Source: Topomyia yanbarensis | Lineage: Eukaryota; Arthropoda; Insecta; Diptera; Culicidae | Reading direction: 5' to 3' | DNA length: 64,000 nt | NCBI RefSeq assembly: GCF_030247195.1 | Contig: NC_080671.1 | Span: forward strand, 35,376,343 to 35,440,342 | Part shown: positions 1 through 12,929 of the stretch, piece after piece | Position numbering within the stretch: the stretch's first letter is position 1 | Layout: each line of letters opens with the position of its first letter | The notes under the pieces: model-generated | Told to the model about the DNA's origin: nothing | The model's input: the letters and a program-made list of their open reading frames with translations, nothing else | Databases searched by the model: none | Translations under genes and position numbers: made by a program

Positions 1-21
1 GAATGTATCCCACCTAAAAAA

Positions 22-3000
22 ATGATTCAATCACTGCTACCCGATGACGTTCCAGGAATGAATTTGGCCAATCAGTGTGAAGATCAAGAACCTTCATGTA
101 CGATGAAACGATCATTCGAGCAAAAAGATGTTACAATAGAGTATAAGTTAGAATTAGACTATTCGAACGAACCTGTAGGATCGCACACTACATCTTGCAG
201 CGGTTCCAATCTTGTTGCTTTGAAACGCAAAACAAAAATAGATGCTTCTACGGCAGTACTGCTATCCAAGTTCGAAATCGATTGGTCAAGTATACCACGT
301 GATATTGTGACTCAATTAGATCGGACTGTGGATCATGATAAAGAAAGTTTTTTGAATGAAACTGACTACAATCGATTGGTTGACCACATCGTTGGTCAGT
401 TGCGAAATATTACGCCGTCAATCCCTATTTCAACTTTTCGCCGGGTAGCTGAAACTGTTTCTTCGATGTACTCATTCTTCATTGATATGGACGACGATGG
501 CATGATAATTGGGAACGGATCTAGTAGCTTAACAGAAAAACTGAAGAATAGAAATTCATATTTGAACCGAGCGCATAAATCTGGTCAATATGACAAAAAG
601 CAGAAATTTGGCGACGATCCAATGAGGCAGTGCAGAGTTGGTATAAAAGCGGAGTATTCCCTTTCTGGCGAACCTCTCCTACTTGATAATCTCTTAATGA
701 AGCAATTGTATGAAAACCAAGACTGGGATAAAAAACTGCTCGAAACCACAAAATGTTACCTACGATACAAAATTGATCACTGCCCATTGAGTCAATTGAT
801 GGAAAACTTTCCAATTGTAATGAAACACAGTTTTATTGAATATCATTTTTCTGAAGCTACGGGAGTGCGACCAGATCAATTTATTGAAAATTTTATTAAA
901 AAGCGTGAAAAAATAATCAAGGTATCTCAAACATACCGCGACGAAAACGTGCACATTGCAGATACAGCTGAGGATATGGATGTAATGGTGGGAATATCCA
1001 GGATGTTGAAAGAAGATATCAGCGAAATAATTTGTCAGTTGGAGGTACATAAATTAATATTCTGATTATTCTTTAATTATTTCAAACTAATGCAACTCTA
1101 CTGATCAAAACCCATAAGTCGCAGTAATAAAAGCTAGTTAAAGGTTGCAGATATTTCCTATGTCGTGCTACAGTATTTTTTAACTAACTTTAAATCGCAT
1201 TTTTCTCCCATGTCATGGCAATATATGTACATGGTACAATTATGCAAATAACGCCTGTTTGCGTAGCTAGCAAAATATCTACGTTAAAAATAGATTAGTT
1301 TAGAAATAGTTTTACGCAAGGCTTCTTCGCCTCTTTCTTCAAGGTAAAAAATTCGGCTGCGTACATGTGAAGATTACATATTAAGAAGACTGATGCCCCT
1401 TTCCTTCCCAGTACAGCACCTCTATTGTACGAAGGTAGGAAGCTCGACGTAAAAGTATGTATGTGTTGGTGAATCACTTTGAAAAGTACTACCTTTACAC
1501 GCAAGAGGTGTTGCTGATGTCTCCAGATTCTGGACAGAGTTACCAGTCTTCTTTATATGTAGTTTTTGGTACAAGGCAACCAATTTTCCATCTGCGCTGC
1601 GTTCGTTCCAAATACGTGTTTTTGTTTTGTTCTATGAGGGCGCATACCGTCACAACTTGTTTACGATATATTGAATCATTCTATGCTAGTTGTAACGTTG
1701 AGTTTACATCCAGAACAGAAAACAAACGCGTGTTGAAAGCAGGCTGTTTCAATATTCAACTGCAACGAGAATATATTATCGTGAAAACAAGTAAAACCAA
1801 TAAAGCTCACAACGAAACTTTCTCTCATTGCAGGAAGAAACTTCAAGCGATCTGATAAACAAACTTCATCCAACGATTGTTATAGTAGGTTAGTGGATTT
1901 ATGATATACGTACAAAACTGAGATTATAGTTTTAGTTTTATTGAAAGACCCACAATGACTTTTAACTTCTTTACTATTTTTTTGTTTTTGGTTAGTTTTT
2001 GATATCTCTTACTCGAACTGATTAACAACTCGATTACTTGCACAACTTCTTTAGCTGGATCGATATAGTGGTTCATTCAGCGATCTATTACTGTATAAGT
2101 TTACTACAACCGACATGAGACTCTATTTTAAGATTTGGCACGAGATTATTAGAGAGTTGATGCACAATTCAGCGACTCGTGCTATGACAAATGCATCTTG
2201 CCCAGATTTTTACTACAAGACATTTCTTGAGCGTTTTTTTCAAAACGTCATATCTGCAATGAGTTACTCTCTTTGTTTACTTTCTCTTTCAATTTTTACG
2301 GCGTCACTATAACACTTTTCACTTATTTTACAGTACAGATCGAAAGACGGTGGTTTTAACTAGCATATTATGCAAAGAGTTGAGGGGTAAATGTTAAAGT
2401 GACCGAATTATTAACAGAAGAGAAAGTAAATAAAGAGAGTCACTCATTGTAGATATGACGTTTTGAATAAAAGGTCTAGATTTATATTCTATTACAATTG
2501 ACGCATGAAATCGGAAAGTGTAACTCACTATAAAGAGGGAACAACTGAATGGCCTACGTCCAAAAGGGAGCAACCCACAATTTTCATTAAATTTTTCTAG
2601 CTTCGGTGTTGTTTTTAAGAGCTGTAGCTGCTCGCTTGCGGCCTCGATTCGACGGTTTGCGCAGTGGAGCTTTGGGAAATGGCTGAAAGTCTTCAATTGA
2701 AATTAATCACTTGACACTACATTAATAGTAGTGACCTATAATGTCCCCAAATGGCTGACAGATCGTGCCCCCAAGCGTACGTTAAACCAGCATTAATTTT
2801 TACATAAGAAAAAACTGCCCTGACTTCTTAAAGTCTCGGAAAATCGAACGAGAAATCTCGAGTTTCCATAAGATACAAAGTGGGTTACACCCTTTTCGAT
2901 CCCAGCTGGTACTGGGGTTACCTCTATGGTCAACTTTTATTGCTAAATGCAAAAATGCTAAAAATAATTTTTTAAATTTCTCAAATTACAGTACAGGTAG

Positions 3001-3498
3001 ATTACTTAAAACTATTAAAAATGCAAAAAAGTCACTTTCCAAATAAATGTGGCTTATCCCTTTTGGATGCCGGGCATTCAACTGTTTCAACGTAATTTAT
3101 TTAAAATTGTATGCTTATAATTTATACAAAAATCCTTTCATCAGTCTTGTCGGTTTGTCAGTGCTATAAGACCACATTACAATTTTAAATTTAATACCAT
3201 ATTTGTTTTTATTCCAGGTTCGACGAGACAATCATACTACATTCATGCACAGAACAGTAGGGTTAGCGAAAACTTCGAAAGTTTTATTTTAGCCATTCAG
3301 CATCTAGTTATGGTCTATTTTGTGTATTATTTTTCATATCCATCTAACTTATCTAAAACCTTGGAATTTTTGCAACTATATTTTTATAAACTTAACCCGT
3401 TCAAAGGATCTCGATCAAAGGCCACATTAGTCGGGCAGCAGCAACGATTAGTACGTGCGCTGATGCTGAAAATAGCTAAATTTAAAAGCACCGTATAG
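22..3498 (+). CDS. Uncharacterised SAMD3-like insect protein, three exons, 5' end open
   Basis: I join three exons: 22-1044, 1834-1888 and 3218-3498. Exon 1 ends GAG|GTACAT in phase 0. Exon 2 (55 nt) follows CATTGCAG and ends GTAG|GTTAGT in phase 1. Exon 3 follows TTATTCCAG and ends at a TAG stop. The total is 1359 nt (452 residues) with no internal stop, and the exon 2/3 junction reads PTIVIVG|STRQSYYIH. The pattern (a block with SSMYSFFID and LKNRNSYLNR, then PTIVIVG, then a C-terminal helical stretch) resembles an uncharacterised SAMD3-like family common in insects; this is recognition from memory, with no known activity. No signal peptide or membrane segment is seen. The frame is open upstream of Met 22 to the window edge, so the true start may lie outside. 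Intron 2 carries a foldback repeat, and a MITE lies 40 bp past the stop. Confidence 0.72.
2240..2466. repeat. Foldback (inverted repeat) element in intron 2
   Basis: Two imperfect inverted arms of about 68 bp, 2240-2308 and 2399-2466, surround a 90-bp loop. The left arm has CAAAACGTCATATCTGCAAT, and the right arm carries its diverged complement. There is no ORF. It is probably a degraded MITE inside the intron of the first gene. Confidence 0.7.
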
Positions 3499-3537
3499 AC
3501 ATGTTTGTTATAAACAGACAATCGAAATGATGCATAC

Positions 3538-3657
3538 AGCTGACAAACTCTGTCGAAAAAATCCGTACACCATGCGGACTGTGTGCATGACCGTGGTAAA
3601 CGATCGCGATTCGTTGCAGCAGGGTGTACGGATTTTTTCGTCAGAGTTGATCAGCTA
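3538..3657 (+). mobile_element. Short palindromic MITE, copy 1 (about 120 bp)
   Basis: Terminal inverted repeats start AGCTGACAAACTCTG and end in a diverged complement, with the inner core AATCCGTACACC / GGTGTACGGATT. GCATAC occurs directly on both flanks (3532-3537 and 3658-3663). A second copy in opposite orientation lies at 24323-24446, and the interiors align as reverse complements. It sits 40 bp downstream of a stop codon. Confidence 0.8.
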
Positions 3658-3780
3658 GCATACCTATATATTAGAACTGCTCATTCATTATATTGATATT
3701 ATATGGTATTACTCGAATAATAGTGTTTTGCCCTCCATGTCAAGGATGCCCTCCTATTCTTGGATACGAAAATGATTTAT

Positions 3781-3996
3781 ACAGTAATATTTCGATTATA
3801 TCACGCCTAGTTATATATACAGGTGGATGTATATATGTATAAAACAATATAGAGCTACATGTATATACAGTCATTTAAATATATACATACTGATTTACAT
3901 TTTCATACTTTGATTCGTACATATACATATGTATATACACAGATACATGCATACATATATGGATATATAAGCGTGATATAATCGAAACATTACTGT
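3781..3996. mobile_element. MITE with 26-bp terminal inverted repeats
   Basis: The left end 3781-3806 (ACAGTAATATTTCGATTATA and onward) is matched by the complementary right end 3971-3996 with about two mismatches. The 160-bp interior is TATATACAT-rich and non-coding. No clear target duplication is seen. Confidence 0.75.
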
Positions 3997-5624
<1,628 letters not shown>

Positions 5625-5753
5625 AATGAAGCTGCCAAACTTTCATCCAAAATAGCGAAATTTAAGCAATGTAACAGAAAACTGAATCAAGCGTTTCTGA
5701 GCATAAAATTTTGCTCGATATTTATTCTGTACCTCATCGTACCTTGTTTTCTT

Positions 5754-5970
5754 TTACGTCATTCGCCATTACATCGTTCGCCATTCCATCGTTCGCCATT
5801 ACATCGTTCCCCGTTACATCGTTCGCCGTTACATCGTTCGTCATGACATCGTTCGCTCTTACGTCGTTCTCCAAAACATCATTCGCCATTGTATCGTTCG
5901 TCTTTACATCGTTCGCCATTACATTGTTCGACATTACATTGTTCGCCATTCAATCGTTCGCTATTACATC
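5754..5970. repeat. 15-bp minisatellite, about 14 copies
   Basis: The unit is approximately ATTACATCGTTCGCC with 1-4 differences per copy. Because 15 is a multiple of three, every frame stays open as a five-residue repeat (for example SFAIT, or HRSPL in another frame). I see no evidence that any of these frames is a gene. Confidence 0.92.
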
Positions 5971-6152
5971 GAGATCGCCACACCGTTTTACAACACGTCT
6001 TTCACATTACATCGTTTCGCGTACGTCGTTCTAGTGTAGCGCTCAATCGAGTAATATCACAATACTCAATCTAAAGAGCGCTGTGCAGCGATTATGATGT
6101 AATATCACAATTTTTTTTTTGCTGTGTAGTGGCTACACTGAGAAACAAAAAT

Positions 6153-6330
6153 ATGCATAGTTAGCATACTTTCTATTCCCGTCTCTTTTCTTCTGCTGTG
6201 ATTTTTATGCATTTTCATGCATATACTTCTAGTAAGCATTCAATGAGTGGATTGACCGAATATGCCCAATGCATAAAATTTACAGCAGAAGAAACGAGAG
6301 GCAGATGGAAAAGTATGCTATCGATGCATA
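6153..6330. mobile_element. Foldback MITE
   Basis: Inverted arms of about 60 bp (6153-6212 and 6271-6330) share ATGCATAGTTAGCATACTTT and TTCTTCTGCTGTGATTTTTA with their complements. The AT-rich loop is 58 bp. There is no ORF. Confidence 0.75.
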
Positions 6331-6349
6331 AATAAAATTCTGCGAGTAC

Positions 6350-6778
6350 CCGGTCAGCGTGGCATTTTGCGCGATTTGTGCGAGAATTCTGGCAACGAAT
6401 TCGCTCAAATGCAACAACCGTTTCTGACAGAAGCGGTTAAACCAAACGATGCTGCTCACTTTTATCCAGTCAGAAATGTACGGCCAAGATCTCTGCACGC
6501 TTCCTGCCACATCTTTGTCAGATGTTTTGCTCGATTCGTGCTAAGTTCTACCAGGTAGGAATTGCCAGGATCTTTGCACAGTTTATGTCCGAGTTATGTC
6601 AGGGTTTCGCTCGGTTCCTGTCAAAATTTGCCAGAAAACGCGAGCGAAACCGAGTTCGCCCTAGCTCAACTAACCCGACAGGATACGCGCAGAAATCTGA
6701 CAGGGCTGCCAAACCAAGCCGTACAGAAATCTAGCAGAGCAGTCTCTGCCAGAAAATTTGCTCACTGGGTAGGATGCC
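6350..6778 (+). repeat. Repeat family R1w, copy A
   Basis: Matches copy B (10716-11235) and copy C (12720-12927) in reverse orientation over blocks such as TTTGGCAGCCCTGTCAG and TTTCTGGCAGAGAC (as read in B). It ends in GCTCACTGGG, and the other copies begin CCCAGTGAG, so CCCAGTGA appears to be the terminus. It is a non-coding, MITE-like dispersed repeat of unknown superfamily. Open frames inside it are not conserved as protein. Confidence 0.75.
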
Positions 6779-7013
6779 GTACACAAATGACGTAGCTTCT
6801 TTTCGGCCCTCGTGGCATTTTGTCACAAAATTCTAACCTTGTAAATAACGTAGCAACTTCCAAGACCGCCCCCCTCCTCAACTATTTTCCGGAATGTTCC
6901 ATTTCCCGGAATGTATCCTTTCCCGGAAAACCATATCGCGGAATACTATTTCCCGGAAAATGAAAAAAAAACCCGTACCTCACCGACCAAACTTATTTTT
7001 AGAAGACCTGCAT

Positions 7014-7172
7014 CCTAGAGCACTCTAGTTAGAGTGCGGTCAAGACGCGTTTGACGTATCCAAACGAACAGAAATCTGACGTATTTCTATTGTGAATACG
7101 TCAAATTTCATGTTCGTTTGGATACGGCATGGCCTCTTGGTCATACTCTAACTAGAAGGCTCTAAATAAGCA
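7014..7172. mobile_element. Foldback MITE
   Basis: Long inverted arms run from about 7014-7085 and 7100-7172. They share ACTCTAGTTAGAGTGCGGTC with its complement near the ends, and GTATCCAAACGAACA with TGTTCGTTTGGATAC nearer the loop. Non-coding. Confidence 0.7.
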
Positions 7173-7187
7173 TCCCAGTCACCAAAC

Positions 7188-7335
7188 CCACTGAGACGTC
7201 CAAAAAATTGTTTCAAAATCGTTCAACGCGGGTCCAACGATGGGCGTTTGTTGAACGGTTATTTGGACGTTGTCCAAATTGGTTCAACGAATGTCCTTCA
7301 TTGGACGATTTTGAAACCAACCGTTCTTAGAGGGA
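7188..7335. mobile_element. Short MITE with GTCCAACG / TTCAACG motifs
   Basis: Inner inverted pieces near the ends (AATTGTTTCAAAATCG and CGATTTTGAAACCAACCG) bracket repeated TTCAACG and TCCAACG words. A related short element (GCGTTTGTTGAAC, GTCCAACG) lies at 56015-56097 between CCCAGTGAGGA and TCCTCTTACTGGG. Confidence 0.55.
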
Positions 7336-8100
7336 ACTTTCTGGCAGAGACCGTTTTGCTACACGCCACCGAAAAACTACCTAAAATTGAGTACTTTTGA
7401 CTCAATCTCGTGGTATCGTGCAGGAAGGTAAAATTAGGTAAACCGTGTTGAAGCGAGATGCATTATAGTATAGGTGTTCACATTCGTCAAGTTTGAGTGT
7501 GTTGGTTTGTTGCTAGTGAAATTAATCGTGGCGGCCCAGGACCACGAAGCACATAATCAACAAACCGAACAATCGAAACGAAGCTTGTAAGCACGTGGTA
7601 AAAATAAGTATGGCGTCCGGGATCGCAAAAGAGCGAATGTTTACATCACTAACCAATCAGAATGAAGTATGGGACCACGTGCTTCTGTTTTCTTCTTCAT
7701 TTCTTCTTGTTGTCCGAAAAAAGTGACAGCTGATGCACATATAGAAAAAATGTGTACACCTGTATACACCTCGGTGTTGAAGGTAGTTTCCATTGAACTA
7801 CGGCAAAAATAATAACTCAACCTTGAGTTTAATTTACCTAAATTTAAGTTGAATTTACCTAATTTTGAGTATACCCCAAACAACTCAAAAGTACCTTCCT
7901 CCACGGAAGACCTCGACTGAGTCGAATCTCTCGTTTTGTTTTTGAAAACACTAATATAAGTGTGAAAGCGATGCACAGCTCAAAAGTAGACCTGTGAGCC
8001 GCCGCGCCACGCCGCCGCCGCCGGTAGTTTTTAACGTACGCCGACGCCGAACGGTAGACCGGCGGCGCGCCGCCGTTGCATTTTTCCCACGCCGACAATT
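7336..8100. repeat. Mosaic of repeat pieces ending in a GC-rich block
   Basis: 7336-7366 is a fragment of repeat family R1w (TTTCTGGCAGAGACCG). 7385-7915 has AATTGAGTACTTTTGACTC near one end and ACTCAAAAGTACCTTCC near the other, with TTTACCTAATTTTGAGT inside; similar words recur at 10637-10665. 7995-8090 is a GC-rich run of ACGCCGCCGCC words, matched by 10508-10625. No protein-coding gene is supported. Confidence 0.5.
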
Positions 8101-9320
8101 CAATTGTTGACTCATAATTTTATCCACAAATCTAGTAACATTATCTATGTACGGAATATACGACGTTAACTGATTCATGTTTTATCACATCTTGATCATT
8201 ATTTGGTATTAGTGGTTTTCATTTGGATTACAAAATTAAAATAGCCTTGATATTTTCTCGATAACCATTACACGACACTCGGAATATTATTCATGGATCC
8301 ATTCTTGCTTCGTGAACTGGATATGATTCCGAGCATATAAGTTAAAATTCAAATTCAAAAAACACTTCGGCTTTCAAGCTATAGTTAATGAAATTTGCGG
8401 TTTTGTGCTTGATTCCTAGTAAACAGGTCATGGTATAGTTCACGAAGTAATTAATTTTCTGCATGATCTTAATGTATTTACGTAAACAATTTCAAGTAAC
8501 TCAGACTATTCATGGATTCGAGAACTGTTTCTTGTGCGCTTCCGAATGCCACCCTGCTTTCTGGTCTTGAAATTTCTACGTGATCTGTTGTGTACAACTG
8601 CTAGCGATCAGTCTAGTAGGCGCGAGCATTAGATACAAGGATTGTTATTTTCTTGTTAGGATTCAGTGTAATGTTCGTAATAAAATGAAACTGTACTGAA
8701 CACCAAAAATACATTACATAGCCAAAATGTCCGTGAAATATTAAGAAAACTCTTAGACACGTTACTCTGTGTAAAAAATCCGACGGTAAGCTCAGCACTA
8801 AAATATCACGATACCACGAAGAGAATTTGTGGTCTATTTTAGTTGATAAAGTTAATACAAATCTGTGTATCCTCAAATTATGAATTAGAATCATAAAAAT
8901 AGTAAACGTATTCAGACACAACCACAGTAACTTTACATTAGAGTATAACGCTATTTTTGTTTCTTTTTTTGTGTGCGCTAGTTTTGTGAAAACACAAAAA
9001 TTGTTTTCAATACGAAGTTCATTGATTAAATCGTGACCTAAATGTTTTTCTCAAAAAATTATTGGGCAGAATTATCTTAACTTTTCGCGACGCTGGTGCA
9101 CTGAAGTGGCTATGCAGAGGGTAAGACTTCTGGTCTCATAAATTAACCGTCGTGTGGTTGAGCCTAACTTCGGAAAGATTTTCAGTGTCAGTTGCACCAG
9201 CCCGGTATCACAGACAAATAGACGCAATATGATATGAATTTTCATCATAATTTTGAACACTTCGCTAGTCTGTGTATAAAGTGTCTGTAATTTTGACACA
9301 GAGCTAAATGCGTTACTAAT
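8101..9320. other. AT-rich DNA without recognisable features
   Basis: Only short ORFs with no recognisable motif occur. No repeat, RNA gene or promoter could be supported. Confidence 0.5.
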
Positions 9321-9322
9321 AG

Positions 9323-9434
9323 CGTTTTTGCTTGACCCCGGAACTGAGTCAGGTTCTAACCCCAAGTGCTGTCAGCTTATACATTTTGACACCAGTTGGG
9401 GTTAAAGCTGACTCAGTTTCGCTTCAAACAAAAG
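9323..9434. mobile_element. Small palindromic MITE (about 112 bp)
   Basis: Arms 9323-9364 and 9395-9434 are imperfect complements sharing AACTGAGTCAG / CTGACTCAGTT and AACCCCAA / TTGGGGTT, around a 30-bp loop. Non-coding. Confidence 0.7.
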
Positions 9435-10507
9435 CGACATTAGTTTCCGCACCAACCCGAAAATGTTACCGCCTTTTTAATCTCATGCAAACCAAAACAA
9501 ACAAAATGGGCCGGAAATGCGAAATGCATTCTTGTCGAAGTGCCCAAGGCAGAGTTGTTCAAAATCATTTCATAGGTTACTACAGGATGCCGATCGGTGA
9601 GTAAGAACATAATAGGATGTTACTAATTTAATTGATTCGGTGTATCGAATCTAATCGGAACTGATAGAGAAATTGGCGGGGGGAGGAGCTGCGAAAACTA
9701 AAGATACGCTCAGACCATTGTCAATCAGACATGTTTAGAAACAAATCTGCCGTTGAAAGGAAATAAAGTGCCACGGAATTGTATGCCTTATCATCGGGGC
9801 GATTTTATACTTACAAGAAGTAAAAGTAAACGCCAGCCTGAAAAATGAAGTAGTGTAATAAGTGTCCTTACACGATCATTAAAAGTGACATTTCTGCGCA
9901 TTAATGCCATTATTAACGCCTCGTGTTATGGTACCTGATGTCTGCAGGATTCTAAAAGAGCGATGGCACAGAATACTAAATAGAAACAAAAAACAATGAA
10001 ACGTTAACAGGAATTGATTTCCTAAAAACAAAACAAAAACTATTTTACCATTGCTCAATTTCCTAAATATAGAACAATAAATGATTATGATGGGACGTAG
10101 ATTTGCAGTCGTTACTCTGCATTCTTTAAATTTGCCCATTGCAACCACTATTCCATGGGAAGTCGTAGTATGCGACATCGACGATTTTTCTATTTAGCTC
10201 TTTAAATTTGACAACTGTAAAAATAATCCCGCCTTCCATTTATGATTTGGCTAGCAGGGTGGGTACTGTTAGAGCTACGGTTGAAAAAGAATCATTTGAC
10301 ATGGTTGCAAGAATCACCTTTTGTGCAATGTATGCAACAGATGTCGCCAGTATACCGTGGGCGATTACTTTTTTCAGAATTCTCTTCAATCTGTCAGGTC
10401 AGTTTGTATGTGGCTGTATGCTGCGAAGTCCCTTACAAAAGAAACCGAAAATTTGGGAAAGGAATGGTACTGCCAAGAATTTTTTTAATTACATAGGCAT
10501 CAATATT
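9435..10507. other. AT-rich DNA without recognisable features
   Basis: A 157-codon frame at 10208-10681 runs into the GC-rich repeat block and shows no family motif, so I do not call it a gene. Confidence 0.5.
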
Positions 10508-10625
10508 CACACGCCGACATACGCCGGCGCGCCGCCGCCGGTTGGGTCCAACGGCGTGACGCCGCCAACGCCGCCGCCGCCGGTCAAAAATGTCGCTTAC
10601 GCCGCCGCCGATCAAAAATACATCG
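10508..10625. repeat. GC-rich ACGCCGCC block, copy 2
   Basis: Dense ACGCCG/CCGCCGCCGG words, related in direct orientation to 7995-8090, and followed like that block's neighbourhood by ACTCAAAAGTACCTAAATTT. The composition contrasts sharply with the AT-rich surroundings. It is probably a subterminal repeat of a transposon. Confidence 0.6.
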
Positions 10626-10715
10626 GCGCACATGTCTACTCAAAAGTACCTAAATTTAAGTTAAAAGAACTTATTCTGTAGGTTATTTTATGGTTGCGTG
10701 TAGATTTCAGTCAGT

Positions 10716-11235
10716 CTTCCCAGTGAGCAAATTTTCTGGCAGAGACCGCTCTGCTAGATTTCTGTAAGTCTTGGTTTGGCAGCCCTGTCAGATTTCTGCG
10801 CGTATCCTGTCGGGTTAGTTGAGCTAGGGCGAACTCGGTTTCGCTCGCGTTTTCTGGCAAATTTTGACAGGAACCGAGCAAAACCCTGGCATAACTCGAA
10901 CATAAACTGTGCAAAGATCCTGGCAATTCCTACCTGGTAGAATTTAGCACGAATCGAGCAAAACATCTGACAAAGATGTGACAGGAAGCGTGCAGAGATC
11001 TTGGCCGTACATTTCTGGCTCGATTCTGGATAAAAGTAAGCAGCATCGGTTGGTTTAACCGCTTCTGTCAGAAACGGTTGTTGCATTTGAGCGAATTCTT
11101 GACCGTACATTCCTGGCTGTATTCTGGCTAAAAGTGAGCAGCATCGGTTAGTTTAACCGCTTCTGTCAGAAACGGTTGTTGCATTTGAGCAAATTCTTTG
11201 CCAGAATTCTCGCACAAATCGTGTAAAATACTGGC
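10716..11235 (-). repeat. Repeat family R1w, copy B with internal duplication
   Basis: Begins CCCAGTGAGCAAATTTTCTG and is the reverse complement of copy A over most of its length. A segment with CAGCATCGGTT and TAACCGCTTCTGTCAGAAAC occurs twice (about 11040-11110 and 11138-11205), so this copy carries an internal tandem duplication of roughly 100 bp. Confidence 0.75.
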
Positions 11236-11364
11236 AGAAACGCTGCCAGAATCAATTTCCCTTTGCTCAACTTTTGCTAACTTTCTGCTTGCCACGGTGA
11301 CTGGGTTGCTGCGACGAAAAATAATCGTCACAAGTCCTTGGGAAAAGCACGGAATACACGAAAA

Positions 11365-11716
11365 AACACTAGCGCCGCCACACCAACTTATCCCAACTAT
11401 CCGTCAAATCTATTCCGGAACCGGTTTGAAATCCTGAATGGATACAGTGTGGAATCTGGCTAAAAGAAAACCAATTCTGACTTAATCAGTTGATGCATTT
11501 GAGCTGGAATTCATACTGAATCCACTCAGAAGTCCGAACCGGTTCCGGAACGATTTGACTGAATAGAGGTATAACCGCTATCAATTCAGTAAAACTAAGC
11601 CACTAAAGAACATGACGAAAGTAGCGCACCTGGTGGAGACATCCCAACTACCTTCAAAAACGTTAGGGATTTTTACACAAGTTGAATGCTGAAGATGGAC
11701 GTCTGTTCTCTGTGGC
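11365..11716 (+). repeat. Dispersed repeat R2w, copy 1 (about 350 bp)
   Basis: Begins AACACTAGCGCCGCCA and ends GACGTCTGTTCTCTGTGGC; 27964-28299 is the same repeat in the same orientation. Inside each copy lies a MITE of the type seen alone at 36130-36313 (CCGGAACCGGTT... with GATTTGACTG at its end). Non-coding. Confidence 0.8.
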
Positions 11717-11742
11717 CAAAAGCGAGGGCCAGAGGTCATAAC

Positions 11743-12044
11743 CAGGGTGGCCAGACCTACCGATTTATCGGTAGTCCTACCGATTTTGGTCTTCCCTACC
11801 GATCCACAGACGACCAAGGCAAAACTACCGATATTTTGTTATTCCTACCGAAAACTACCGATTTTTATTGATTTTGGGCACATCCTACTCAACATTCATT
11901 TTTTGGGTTGGATTTGGTCTGAGATCTGTGTTGTCAAGATTTTATAATTCTATGTCAATACTACGTTTTTGGGACAACAACCCGGCCTACCGATAAACTT
12001 TTAGTGACCCTACCGATATTTAGGAATTCTAACTGGCCACCCTG
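11743..12044. mobile_element. hAT-type MITE, 302 bp, 8-bp TSD GTCATAAC
   Basis: The ends are CAGGGTGGCCAG and CTGGCCACCCTG (perfect 11-12 bp inverted repeats, CAGGG start typical of hAT). GTCATAAC is duplicated exactly at 11735-11742 and 12045-12052. The subterminal regions hold many CTACCGAT motifs in both orientations, as expected of transposase-binding sites in hAT elements. There is no transposase ORF. Confidence 0.93.
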
Positions 12045-12052
12045 GTCATAAC

Positions 12053-12719
12053 AAATCGACGAGAGCATTTCAAATGGGCCCATAAACAAAACGTAAACTA
12101 TTCCGGTTAATACTTACATCAAATGGACACTAACAAAGCTTTATACACACCTTAAATAAGCCGATTCTGAAGCCTGGCTGTTGGAAAAAAAATTATCGAA
12201 GAGGAACTTATCAAATACATAAAAAACGTACAAGGTGTAAATTGCTTCTATATCTTGATTGATAATCAAATTGGGACAAATCAGTAGAACTAGAACTTTT
12301 CCCGATCCTGTTCGTCTAATTTAATAATACTTTAATCAAATGCGCGTGAAATTATGCTATGAATATTTTAAATGTGTTCAGAATAATTTTTAAAACATAA
12401 AAACATACATAATAGCCATCAGCCAAAAAATATTTGAAGTTTGGCAAAGAGCCAAAAGTAAAAGGCCAATGTGCTATACAGCGAAAGTAACCCGCATAAA
12501 TAAATACCATTACAGAAAGCTTCGGAACCATTTCCAAACTATTCATATAATACTCACCATATTGGGAATACTATTGATATATTCTATCGCTATCATTCGA
12601 CTATTCGACGGTTCTTGAATGGTATGTTGTCAAAATGTATATGGAAAAAAGCATATTTTGGTATGGTGACCGTTCTTAACAACCCGTTGTTTGTATGGTC
12701 GAGTATGGAAAAACGATAA
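12053..12719. other. AT-rich DNA without recognisable features
   Basis: No ORF with family motifs, and no repeat partner was found within the window. Confidence 0.45.
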
Positions 12720-12927
12720 CCCAGTGAGGAAATTTTCTGGCAGAGACCGCTCTGCTAGATTTCTGTAAGTCTTGGTTTGGCAGCCCTGTCAGTTTTCTGC
12801 CCGTATCCTGTCGGGTTAGTTGAGCTAGGGCAAACTCGGTTTCGCTTGCGTTTTCTGGCAAATTTTGACAAGAACCGAGCTAAACCCTGACATAACTCGA
12901 ACATAAACTGTGCAAAGATCCTGGCAA
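12720..12927 (-). repeat. Repeat family R1w, copy C (truncated)
   Basis: Begins CCCAGTGAGGAAATTTTCTG and follows copy B for about 208 bp until AAGATCCTGGCAA, where it meets a TA-flanked MITE. Confidence 0.75.
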
Positions 12928-12929
12928 TA

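Noticed and set aside
1457..1855. 132-codon plus-strand ORF in intron 1 of the first gene
   Set aside because: Overlaps the acceptor and exon 2 in a different frame; the spliced model explains the region better.
6892..6960. CRISPR-like short repeats
   Set aside because: Eukaryotic context, degenerate 9-10 bp motif and irregular spacing; better explained as transposon subterminal motifs.
10208..10681. 157-codon plus-strand ORF
   Set aside because: Its C-terminal half is the ACGCCGCC repeat block (PPPP-like run); no domain recognised.
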